Shown here piece after piece: positions 41,872 through 52,754 of a stretch of DNA of 64,000 nt (position 1 is the stretch's first letter; each line of letters starts with the position of its first letter). Source of the DNA: Norana najaformis (taxonomy: Eukaryota > Annelida > Clitellata > Crassiclitellata > Hormogastridae); contig OZ029916.1 in assembly GCA_964023275.1 (NCBI GenBank), forward strand, positions 43,746,896 through 43,810,895. Direction: 5' to 3'. A program made the translations under genes and the position numbers. The notes beneath the pieces were generated by a model, which saw only the letters and a list, made by a program, of their open reading frames with translations, was not told the DNA's origin and did no database searches.

Positions 41872-44800
41872 TTAGTCGAGTCCTTCCAATTCCAAGTCCA
41901 CGTTATGGGCGTTCTGTGCCTCTCCGGAACCAATCACTTTCTCAAAAACTTTCTGCTCCCTCTCAAGCTGTTTCATATCAACCTCTTCCAGATCAGGGAG
42001 GTCAGAAAGATCAATTTCACCCATACGTGAAGAAAGGGACTTGGAGATTTCATCCATTTCGCTCAGCAACATCTGCGATCGCAAGTTTTCACTGAATTCT
42101 ACAGCTTGAGAAATGGCCTGCTTATCAGTGATCAAAGCGTTCTGCTCATTTTCCTCGAAATCAGAACAGTCAGAGTCGTCTTTGATTGTGTCACCAGGTG
42201 GCAGAAAGCTGGGCTGAAATGCACGCAAATAAAATTTCATACAGTAAAAAACTATTTAAAAAAATACTGCATGGTAATCTTAATTTAAAAAGTCAAACAA
42301 TTGTTGGGTTAGATTGTCCACTGTTTAGATTTTGTTGCTCAACTGCACACTGTTTAGATTTTGTTGCTCAACTGCAGTTTCAATTTCAAGTTTTCAGCTC
42401 TGTCCAAATGTAAATTATGACTTGATTCAGAATTTTATAGCATGTGCTGGGCTTTGCGACAGTCTAGTAGTTAGCACGCTGGACCATCAAGTGAGACATC
42501 AGGGGTTCAAATTCCTGCTAGGGCAGAGATTTCTTGTACCCCTTAGCAAAATCAACTACAAAATGAGTGTAACATCAGGCGGCGAGGAAATCCTCTGCCT
42601 CTGTGAGAAAATGCATAAAATCTTCAGGCAGAGGATGGGCTATCCATTTTTATATGCAGAATCTAATAAAAAGAAAGTCCGTAATGCTTCATAACAATGG
42701 CTGCCTCTTGGGATTAACTTGATGGACTGCTCTTTTGTCTTTTGGTAACATATAACGTTTGATTTCTTTGATATATATATATATATGTGTGTGTGTGTAT
42801 ACATATATATGTGTACATATATAATTATGTACTTATTATATGTCATATATATATATATATATATACCATTTATTGTACAATGTAATATACCTCACTGTGC
42901 TTGATCTCAGTTTCTGCTGTCCAGGCGGTTGACTTCTTCTGTTCACCTGCCCTTTGCGGTTCAGCTGGTTTCCGTTCTGTCAGTACAAGCTCATCCAGGA
43001 GACCATCGTCACCTAGCTGGCCTTCTGTGGTCCCAGTTTCTTGTAGCAGTTGTGTCTTCGGCTTAAGAAGGCTGTTTTCTACATCTGTTCCTTCTTCAAT
43101 GACAACCTCTGTGACTGTATCTTCATGTGCTGAAGATACAAGATTCGGTTCTTTTTCCTCCATTGTTCTCTTCCATTGGTTCTCTTCATTTTCAATCTTG
43201 CTGCCTTGAACCTCCAGTGTCTCTTCTGAACCAAGTTCTTTCACCAAATTCTTCCCATTCTGTGCACTTAAGCTCTCATCATTTGCTAGCCTGCTTGGGA
43301 CCTCTGCATCTTCCCTCACCTTAAATTCCTCTTCCCCATCGTCTGCTTTCTCATCTAGTTCTTTTTCCTCTTGATCCTCCTCATCTTCCACCTTGTCTCT
43401 ATCCTTGACTTTTCCTCCTTCATCCTCCTTGACTTTCTCCTCTTTTCCTTCCTTGTCCTTCACATCATCACCTTTTTCGTTTTCTTCCTCTTCATCGTTT
43501 GCTTCCTCATCTGTCTTGTCGACCTCCTCTTTTTCCTCATCTTCGCTCTCTTCCAGCTGTTCTATTTCCTGTTTCTCCATTTCATTGGATCCTTCTTTCC
43601 CACCCTTTTCCATGTCATTCTCATCTCCCATGACCTCTTTTTCTTTGCCTTCTCTCTCCGATCTCTCCTGTTCCTCTCGTTTTGCCTGTGCACGGTTTCT
43701 GATTTCAAGAAGAGCTGAAACATAAACCACACGAAATTGCTCATACAAACTTGGGCTTTGAATTATACACTTAGCTTTTCATGCCTTATCTGTTAATTTT
43801 CCTATGAACACAATTCTGGGTTGAAGATCCTTTCGGCTGAAGCACTTACACAACAGCAGTAATCCAACAACAGATATTCAACAACAGCTACTATTCTCTT
43901 TTTCAACAACTATGCATTTCAGTTCATAAAAAAATAAGTAAACACTTAAATAACAATAATAACAATTACAATGATAATAATAACATTAATTTTCTTCTCT
44001 ACCAATTGATTTTACACAGTCCTTGGATGCTTGCTTAACACCTTATCGTTAAACTAACAACATTAGTAGGCATAATGATAAAATAACAACAATAAAACAT
44101 TACTAAAAACCCAGTCACGTAAAAACATTTTCTTCTCTACAGATTGACTTTACATGGCTCTTGGGTGCTTAACACCTTAGGGTACAAAACGAATAATAAT
44201 AATAATTAGTGGTAATGACCGTTAACACTGTCCATGATGCGCTGTCTTTCTCGATTAACCCAATTTTCTCTTTCCTGTTTTTCCGCCTCTCGTCCACCAA
44301 TAGCCCTGCAACATCACAAGATAAGTTAAAGAAACATAGGCAGGCAGACAGGCACAAAGACAGTCAAACTCATTATAATGCCATCTTATATTTTATTATA
44401 ACCGCCTCAAAACAAGTTCATGTTATAATGAGGTCACTTTCTAAAGCTGAACTAAATTTGGGATCCAACTGGCCCCGACCGTGTTATATCAGAATTCATG
44501 TCTTAATGAAGTGCTTTATAAAGAAGGTCCGGTGTATCTACAAAACACATTACATAAAACGAGAGGTGCACAAAAGCCCAATGGTTTATCCGTCGGATTG
44601 CAAACTCAGAGGTAGGAGTTCAACTTCCCGCCAGGACCGTAGTAAGTAAGTATGTAATGCATTTGCTAACATGCCAAATGTCCATCAACTGAGCGAGGAA
44701 TCGTAGGCAAGGGTGGGTCAGTGCTCAGACAACAAAAGCAAGATGGTACAAATAGGTCTTAAGCTGCTTTACGATTACACCCAGAGAGATGTTGCGAGTA

Positions 44801-47800
44801 ATGTAAACAGAGCGACTATTCAGGATGGCTGGTGCAAAATTGCTGAAACCACGTCAGAAGACAGGCATACCAAGATTTCTGTTCCACTAGTGCCCTCCAG
44901 TGAACATTGTTATAAATTAGTACATTGGCTGTACACTGCTGGTGGGATCACAAGGTCACATGCTAATAGTTCAGAAAGCTATTAGCACATGCCCATGTTG
45001 CACACATAAGCTTAGCAGGAATAGTTTCCTTCTGAATTTGGCCATTCTACCAAACAAACAATCTATGTCACAGACGTAAGTAAGCAGCCAAATAAATGCA
45101 GCAGATATCTGGAACAGTCACAAAATAAATGTAATAAATTAAACTTTTTAATTAACATATAAATGACTTGCCATGCTTCGGCACATGCCCTTTCCTTGTC
45201 AAATATTGGGCGATCGTCCAAGTGCAGAAGTCCTTTCTAAACAACAAAATGACAGAGCAATTTGTCTAGCACCAGCCAAAGGATATAAAAAATACTTTGG
45301 CTTCATGTACTTGATAATATTTCTTTTATAAGTATGCCAGTAGCTACCAAATCATTCTATCACCCAACAGTTCTGAGGGGCTCTTGAAAGGCACTACATA
45401 AATACCCAGCTCCTTCACATTACATTATATTACATTACAGAACACATCTTCGTAACAAACACCATTTAGTAACAATTACATTTGTAGATTTTCTTCTTAC
45501 TATTATTTTCTTAAATTTAATCCCTTAGGATTATAAAATTAAGGAGCACATTTTCTCGAATGGTTAGTCTTCATCTACGTCAATTTTAATGCATCACTTT
45601 ATTATTTTATTACCATTATTACTACTACTACTACTGCTACTGCTACAACTACTACTGCTACTACTATTGCTGTTGTTATTATTAATAATAAAAAATCCTC
45701 TATTCTATATCTCAAAATTCCAGCAGCTACCAGTGATTCTACCAACCAAAGTAATGATCACAGTTTTTCGATAGTTTGGAATATTTCTGATGACTGGATT
45801 TCCCATGAGGTTCAAAACTTTCTGGAAAAAAAATAAACACAAAAGAAATTCATTACAAACAGCCGTTTTTACCAAATATTAACATATCAATACCAAAAAT
45901 AAAAAATACACTCCCAAAATTTTGTTTTTGTGTTCCTTGTTTTGAAATAGCAACCAAATGACTCAGGTGCATGTGTATGGTAAGCATTTAAGGTAAAAGG
46001 TAAGAAAAGTAAAGGTTAGGCAAAAGGCAACAGAGGTTAAGGTAACACGGCAGCCTATTGGATAGGGCACTTGGCTCGTAATACGGAGAGTAAGGGGTTC
46101 GAGTCTCTCCCTTGAGACAGTTACTGTGTAGGGACCTTGAGCAAGTCCTCAATCACAATTGCTCAGCACCATCGACTGATGCTTAGTCATTAAGACAATG
46201 GCACTTAATAAATGCAGAAATAATAACACTTTTTACATGCCTTACAGAAACTCCGCAGAAGCATAGTCTTCAAGTCCATCGATCTTAAGGCTGTGATGCG
46301 AGCACAACCACAGCAATACTACACGACTATAAAGGTAAGCTATGGTAGGGTAACATTAGGCTAAGTATGGCAAGGAAGGTAAGGTAGGGCTAAATGTAAA
46401 TGTTCGTGTTTTTATCGCTAGGTATGGTACAGATTGCGACATGAGGTCAGGAAGGTAAGTCAAATTAAAGTACAAGGAAGATAAGCTAACGAAGGTAACT
46501 TTTAAAAGTAAGGTAATTGTCCACATACCTCTATCTGTAACTCAAAGCCAAAACAGCAACCTGACATTCAGATAATCTTTCTAAAGAGCTTTTCACCATA
46601 GCATCACACTGTCTCCCCACCCTGACCCTCTTGATTCTGACTTGGCACCAAAGCTGACCCAACAACCAAGCTCTTGCAGAACTGATATTATGTAGGGCCA
46701 GCGAATAAGATGGTCTGCCTAACAAAGCTTTTTTGGGGTACTGAGAAATTTCGAATATTGATATTTACATTGAAAGGATGACATGACTCGAAACAGCCAT
46801 AAAATTTGCAAGTGGCACTGGAATTTAAATTCCAGACAAAGTGATAAAAAGTGGTAAACAATCTGCCGCAAAACCAGTCTGTGGTTGAAGTTCAGGATCC
46901 CAGTCTGAATAATACAAACCAGGGACTTCATCTGCTTGAAGACTTCCAGTATCTGCGGGTCATCCAACTTGTTATGAGACAAGTCAATGACTCCTAGGTG
47001 ATCACAGTGCGCCAGCTCTTCAATGTCCTCCACAGTCTCCAGACGATTATGCGCAATTTGAAGAGTGTGCAAAACTGGAAGACAGGCTGCAAAAAACAGT
47101 TACAATACCAAACAAAAATAAAACATCGTCATAATGTATGTATGTAATGTAATGTAATGTAAGTATATATCAAGACACTATAGCACCTTTTATGTACCTC
47201 AAAAAAGCACTGCCTAAATGATGTTAAAGTCATTAAGAACAGAAAGTCAATCAATAAGAGAACAGCATTCAGATAAATGGAAGAGTCCCCACTGGTGAGC
47301 TCCCACAGACACCAAGTGGTGGCGATGATACTGATGAATATGATGCGCGGCTAATCTAATCTAATCTGGAAGCTTCTATGGCACCATTATCATAATATAC
47401 ATGGCAACAGTTGAAGGTCACCACCATTGTCTTAATTATCATGATTATTATCATTATTATCAGTTACAAGGAAAACAAAGACCCACTGCTAAGTCAATAA
47501 CAGACAGGCAAACTGTAACAATTGACTGTTTCAGCTGTCAGTTTTTATGACTGACGCAAGTCATTAAGAAAGCAAGTAGACATATCAAGGTAAATGACAT
47601 AAACTCTGCTATTTAACTAACCAAGATTTTCAATTCTTGAAATTCGATTGTTGCTGACGTTGAGGGAGTCGAGAATCGTACACTGCTCAAGGTTTTCGAT
47701 TCTCTCAAGAAGGTTCTGCTGAAGGTAGAGACACCTCAACTCCTTCTGCGCATCCAGGCCACTGATCTCCAGCAGTCCGTTCGACTCCAGCCACAGGCAC

Positions 47801-50800
47801 TTGAGTCCAGTATATTCCTCCAAGTTCTCAATCTTAGCAAAGCCTACATTACGCGAGAAACCATAATTTACAACTTAGCTCAACTTATCTGACCATAAGA
47901 TAACAAAGATATCACAAGATATCCTTACCTTTATAAGATAACGGTTTTTTATTACAAGTCAGTGGTGTGGTATTCCAAGGATGGTCATCCATCCACGTAC
48001 TAACCACGCTCGAACCAACTTAATTTCATTACAACTCCCAGCATCCTATCAAAGCCAACTGGAATATTAAGGACAGAGACCTGGTATAAATATATGTCAC
48101 TCATCATCATAACTTATCTTATTACATTACATAATTACACCAGAAACTCATTATAACACCCTTTATTACAACACAAATTCTGACATACCACGATCAGTGA
48201 CATCAATCCCAAAATATTAATTCTACTATGGAAAAAGGACTCATTAAAACACTCTTATTATAAATAATAATATAAAATTATAATAAGGCTTCCAAAGACT
48301 GTGTTTGAATGAGTTTCTGGTGTAACTACCAGTAATCACTTTACTGTCGTTTGAAATCAGCCAACCTTTGTAATGCAGGTAAAGAACATCGTTAAGATAT
48401 GGCGTCATGTAGAGCTTCTTTTCCTTGCAATGTTTTCGAATAACTTCTCGTGTCATCCTGTGCAAATAAAACACTCGCAATGAGAAATAAAACATAATAA
48501 TATATCAAAGAAACTTTCAGATAAATAGTATAGCTAAAAGATCAGTTGAAAACGTTAAGGATCTTCAAACTGCTTTAAATGTTGATTATTTCTAAGCAGC
48601 AGAAAGTCAGGTAATGGACAGTAATAGAAACTCACTTAAATAACTTAGAAAACACTAAAAACATTTTTACCAATCTGTGTATGGAGTGGTGTGGCATGGC
48701 ACATCACAGCATGTATGGTATGTCAAGTCATGCAGAGCCCGGCTACGTCACGTCAGGTTAGGATGCAGTCAGAGTAGAATTAGGATGATGTCATGTGAGG
48801 TAAGAAAAGTACCTGCATAATTACTACAACCCTCTTCATCACTTATTTACCTGAGGTGAAACAGGTAATCCTGGATTAGAAAGATCGTTTGGCTAGAGCA
48901 CCAACCAACAAGCAGCCTAAAATCCCAAAAATCCTAAATATCCTACATCCTAAAAAGCCTAAAAATTATTAAACTTTCCTCATAGGATGCACAGCTCAAC
49001 AAAGAATGTCAGTTTCATCTTACACAGGGAAATGAAACTGAGGCACAGAGTTGAAAGTTCGAAGTGACACTCACTGAAATGTTTGGGAGAACACTGCATT
49101 GTATTGTATTGTACTTGTCAGTTTATATATCACTGCTTGAAGGACAAACTACTCAGGGACACTTCTATAGCCAAGTTAATTTGAGTAGGCTATTGTAGTA
49201 TATTACACTACACAGTAAGTCTAGCCACTATAGAAGTTATTGGAGGTTAGGAAGAGAGAGGGCAGCTAATCGCAGAAAACTGATACCAACACCTGGTTTA
49301 CATCAGCGGCCCCGGTCAGCGAGCAGTCAGTAGGGCGTCTGATTTATTACTTTGTCCAGAGAGGTAGAGGAATCTTAGATTTCATACAACTGACTCACCA
49401 GCCCACTCAGAGAGCTTTGCAGAGACAGGCAAGAATACATAAGGCCACACATGCACAGATACAGACGCAGATCGAAACGGCATCAAGCCAGCGGACACGC
49501 CGAACCAATAGAACAAGACGGAACCAGTCAGAGAGAGATACGCAGACAGACCGAACTGAGTAAAGCTGAAGATTTCAGACAAAGAGAATCCTAACGTCCA
49601 ATCAAATAGACTATCCGGAATAACTCCATAGCTATTAACCAATGGGAGTCCGACACATATCGCCGGACGAGAGAACCTCAGACAGGATCTATACTAAGGG
49701 AGTCTGGTTTGAGATACCATACAGATCAGTCGATTAGCTCTGAGATTCTACACTCGGAGATAGAACGCAGTTAGAAATGTAGTCAGAGTAGTGTCTAGTG
49801 TCTTATCGACACTACCAGGTAAAATAGAGTAAAGGTTTGTCGTAGGCTAAGGTCGCTTGCTCCTCAACGAACTAGAATCTCGCTCGCGTTATGTCAAACA
49901 ATCATTCGAAGAACATTCAAGTGCTGAATGACATTTCGAGAATAAAAGATGGAAACTGTACAATGCGAACTGGACGAGAATCTCATCATAATCGGTAGAA
50001 ATGAACTCTACCACACTTCTGACATGACAGCTCTGAGGAAATTAATTGGTTTTAAGGCAACGATATGCAAAAAAAGACTTAACTGTCTATCTTTAAACTA
50101 ACCGTGGATATTTTTTAAGATCTTCTTCAGTCAGCTGTCTTCTTGGGTTGACTTCTCTCTTCTGCTTCTTTTCTTTGTTTTCTTCATTTCTTCCAACCGA
50201 CTCCTGTCTTGTCTCTGCTTCACGTACCTCCACTGCCACATCTAAGCCGGTCTCAGCCGCTTTTGGTTTCAAATCTGAACTGGTTTCAACCGATTCTTTT
50301 GAAACATGAATAGTTTCACCAACATCTGTTACTCTTTTGGTGACGTCTTCGATGATGAGGCCGCTAGTCGACTTGGTAGCAATGCCTGATTCATGGACCT
50401 TAGAAATGTGTGCAGTTTCTGAAGATTGTGGGCAGCTATCATTATTGGACAGCAGTAAACTTCTCTTAGTTTTTTCTTTGGATGAGGAATAACATTCCAC
50501 CAAATCTAGCTCTTCAATCAGCACCTTTTGCTGAGCCTTTGGCTGAATGCCTCCAAAGATGTTGAATGCATCGCAATTCTCTACCTCAAGGTCTACACTG
50601 TCCTTCAAAGAATGATCCTTGTTCAAGAACGATTCAGAGTTATTCTCTAACTGGTCTCCAGAGCAACCTAGAATGCCAAGATCAACTTCATCCACGTCAA
50701 GTATCTCGGTTCCCTTGCCTTTTGGCTTCTTAGCTAAACTCTGGGGTTTTGCCATTGAAGCACGTTCTGCACTTGGCTCTATCTCTTCAATAAGTGGCAT

Positions 50801-50802
50801 AT
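41872..50802 (-). CDS. DNAAF1: Dynein axonemal assembly factor 1 (LRRC50)
   Basis: DNAAF1 helps preassemble axonemal dynein arms in the cytoplasm. Nine coding exons: 50802-50103 (ATG at 50800), 48457-48366, 47843-47622, 47086-46920, 45821-45747, 45236-45172, 44305-44220, 43714-42891 and 42213-41872. They join in frame to about 856 residues. After a 233-residue variable N-terminus comes [12 protein letters not shown] and [17 protein letters not shown], matching human PRMT...LYITPALNDTLYLHFKG. Six leucine-rich repeats follow (for example [19 protein letters not shown]), then [19 protein letters not shown] and [17 protein letters not shown], the family's LRR cap. A charged helix ([20 protein letters not shown]) and a long Glu/Lys/Asp-rich exon of 274 codons come next. 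The C-terminus contains [11 protein letters not shown], like human IDDLPDLEDDD. The intron after 45172 needs a GC donor. A non-coding first exon probably lies near 51.6 kb. Confidence 0.96.
42455..42745 (+). mobile_element. tRNA-derived SINE family B
   Basis: Same block order as 12705-13012: 'cgacagtctagtagttagca', 'ggggttcaaattcctg', a middle with 'ggcgaggaaatcctctgcct' and an end 'atggctgcctcttgggatta..ctgctcttttg'. It is inserted antisense in a DNAAF1 intron. Confidence 0.8.
42766..42870. repeat. AT/GT microsatellite
   Basis: Compound TA and TG dinucleotide tracts about 20 bases downstream (transcription sense) of the donor at 42891. Confidence 0.9.
45620..45690. repeat. ACT/GCT trinucleotide repeat
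   Basis: Trinucleotide repeats in the DNAAF1 intron between 45747 and 45236. Confidence 0.85.
46050..46222 (+). mobile_element. tRNA-derived SINE family C
   Basis: The head has A-box-like 'cctattggatagggcacttgg' and B-box-like 'gggttcgagtctc'. The tail has 'accatcgactgatgcttagt' and 'ggcacttaataaatgcag'. That tail is the ATCGACTGATGCC motif scattered through the window, linking those fragments to this SINE. In a DNAAF1 intron. Confidence 0.8.
46520..46770 (+). mobile_element. Old retroposon family A 3' end
   Basis: A diverged copy: 'gattctgacttggcaccaaa', 'gcgaataagatggtc', 'aaagcttttttggggtactg', then 'agaaatttcg'. In a DNAAF1 intron. Confidence 0.55.
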
Positions 50803-51576
50803 CTGAAAAGTAAATGTACAAATCCTCTAAGTTTTGGCATCTGAATAGAACATTAATTCACCCTATCATCAATGAATCTTATCTCTGGGTATGTTGGTAC
50901 CATGCATCTTACAATAGCTGCACTGTAAAAAATCTCATGTTTAGCTTAGATTAGACTAAATTGATATATCTATTATTGCAAATTACTCGCTCAAAATATC
51001 AAACTTAAGATCTTTATTTGCCGTTGTCCACATTATTATGAGACAATCATAAACACCACATTTCTTAAGCACTGAAAAAAGATGAGAGAAGATGTGTACA
51101 TACTAGTTATTTCTTGTATATCGCCAACAACATGTCACGTACATATGCACCGTGAAAAGTTTTATTTTTAAAAATGTATGCGCCGGTGAACAAACAAGGG
51201 GTTTCCATTAAGTGAAACGCCCGCGAATACGCTAAAGCCCCTGTCGAGAAATTTTGTGTTGCGCAGAGAGATTTCGGAGAGTTACATTTACAGCGCATTG
51301 CAAGCCCAGCCACTGATGTATCATTTGTGATCAGCCATAAAAGGGTGCGATATAAATGCTGCACTGCAAGAAAAGTCAAGTCCGCTTCTTACAAAGTTCT
51401 TCAGAGACAATGTATAAATGTAACAGTGTTCGATTACCATCCGTCAAAAGAACACTACCACTTAACACTGTTAAGGCACTGCAAAAAATCAAGTCGAATT
51501 CGTTAATATCTTTTAAATACACGGAAAATTTAAAATTACTATTCTATTTAATTTAATGATAAGGCTTACTGTACAG

Positions 51577-51676
51577 AGATTAGTCAACTTGGATTTTAAA
51601 ATTTCGACAAACAACCCAATACACAAATTCACGCTAAGGCTCGCTTATCAATATGGCGGAATGTTTCTATGACAAC
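51577..51676 (-). promoter_or_regulatory. Probable DNAAF1 promoter with RFX X-box and YY1 site
   Basis: At 51663-51676 the minus strand reads GTTGTCATAGAAAC, fitting the RFX X-box pattern RYYNYYWWRRNRAC at every position. Next to it, CAATATGGCGGA (about 51648-51660) is a YY1-like AANATGGCGG site. X-boxes bound by RFX factors drive ciliary genes and DNAAF1 is one. A donor-like ACA|GTAAGC near 51572 could close a non-coding first exon, to be joined to the acceptor at 50803. The region also lies upstream of divergent GPALPP1. Confidence 0.6.
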
Positions 51677-51905
51677 ATGAAAGGTACTTATGTACATATA
51701 GATTCTACACCCTATGACGTAAATTATGCATAAGTTGTGAGATGAGTAAACGCTATCATAAGTATTTAAGAACACAGTTTTTGATATAAAGTGAGATTCC
51801 GATTAAACGAGGAAAAATATTTTTCTGTGAAATTATATATAGTTAGAACAAAGTTGTCAAGACCACTAATTTACTCTGGCCTTTGGAAGATTCCGTCTTG
51901 GCTTC

Positions 51906-52090
51906 TAATCGTAATCGTAATTCCAAGATTTCTACAGCGCCCAACGAAAGCCGCGCCGCGGGGACCAGCTTAGTCTAGTAAAAACATTCCTTGCCTCAGA
52001 TTTGTAATCAAAAGCGTAATCGTATGATCGAGATTTCTTCAGAGCGCAAGGAAAACCAAGTTGCGGGAACCAACTTATTCACAGGTGTTC
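51906..52090 (-). mobile_element. Two partial retroposon family A 3' ends
   Basis: Two incomplete minus-strand copies lie in tandem. One contains 'tctacagcgcccaacgaaag' and the second, more diverged, contains 'cgagatttcttcagagcgca' and 'gggaaccaacttattcac'. They lie between DNAAF1 and GPALPP1. Confidence 0.65.
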
Positions 52091-52754
52091 ATAGTCTTTG
52101 GTCGGCGCATTTCAATATTTGCGAAGTGTTTCCGCTTCCGCTTCAGCACTCGAGGGGTTGTTTGCTTTGCTGTCGTTTCTAATCAGTTTTTGTTAAGTAT
52201 TTATATACAGCTAATAGTTGCCTATCCGGTACATTTTGTGAAGATATATGCAGAAAAGGAAAAGGAACGTAAAACTTTATTATTATTCACTGCAGGTAAA
52301 GTATATGGTTTATTTGCAGGAGGAAGAGAGAACACCCTCTCTGGTTTTTTCCCCCATTAATCCTGTTCTTTCCCAACTACTTTGAACTGCAAATTGTGTC
52401 CTGCCTATTGCTATATTTTTGCTATTTTTCTCAGACCTATTGGAATTGAACCTAGTTTCCAACAGGTTATGATTTTTGATTGCGATTTGACTGGAAGTGA
52501 TGATCAACTGATGCGTTGGCATTATGAAAAGGGCACTATAGAAGTCGTTAGCTGAGGTTTTTGGTTTGATGTATATTGCATAGTCATGTTTAACAGTTGT
52601 GTGCTTTGATTACTTATTGCATCCATATTTCCTAAATTTGACTTAGTAGTGAACTTTGCAGTTCTGGACATGGCTGGTGGACGAAAGGAAGTATACATTA
52701 TCCAGTTTTTGTGTGCTGCTCATACATTACTTTGTGTGCTTTGCTTAATGCAGA

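Noticed and set aside
43371..43725. Plus-strand Phe/Ser-rich frames opposite DNAAF1 exon 8
   Set aside because: They are antisense shadows of the Glu/Lys-rich coding exon.
46070..46115. Possible tRNA gene
   Set aside because: It has A- and B-box-like sequences but no full cloverleaf or acceptor stem, and the family C SINE tail follows, so it is called a SINE head.
49382..49642. Minus-strand hydrophobic 86-codon frame in DNAAF1 intron 1
   Set aside because: No splice sites fit and the flanking DNAAF1 exons join perfectly without it.
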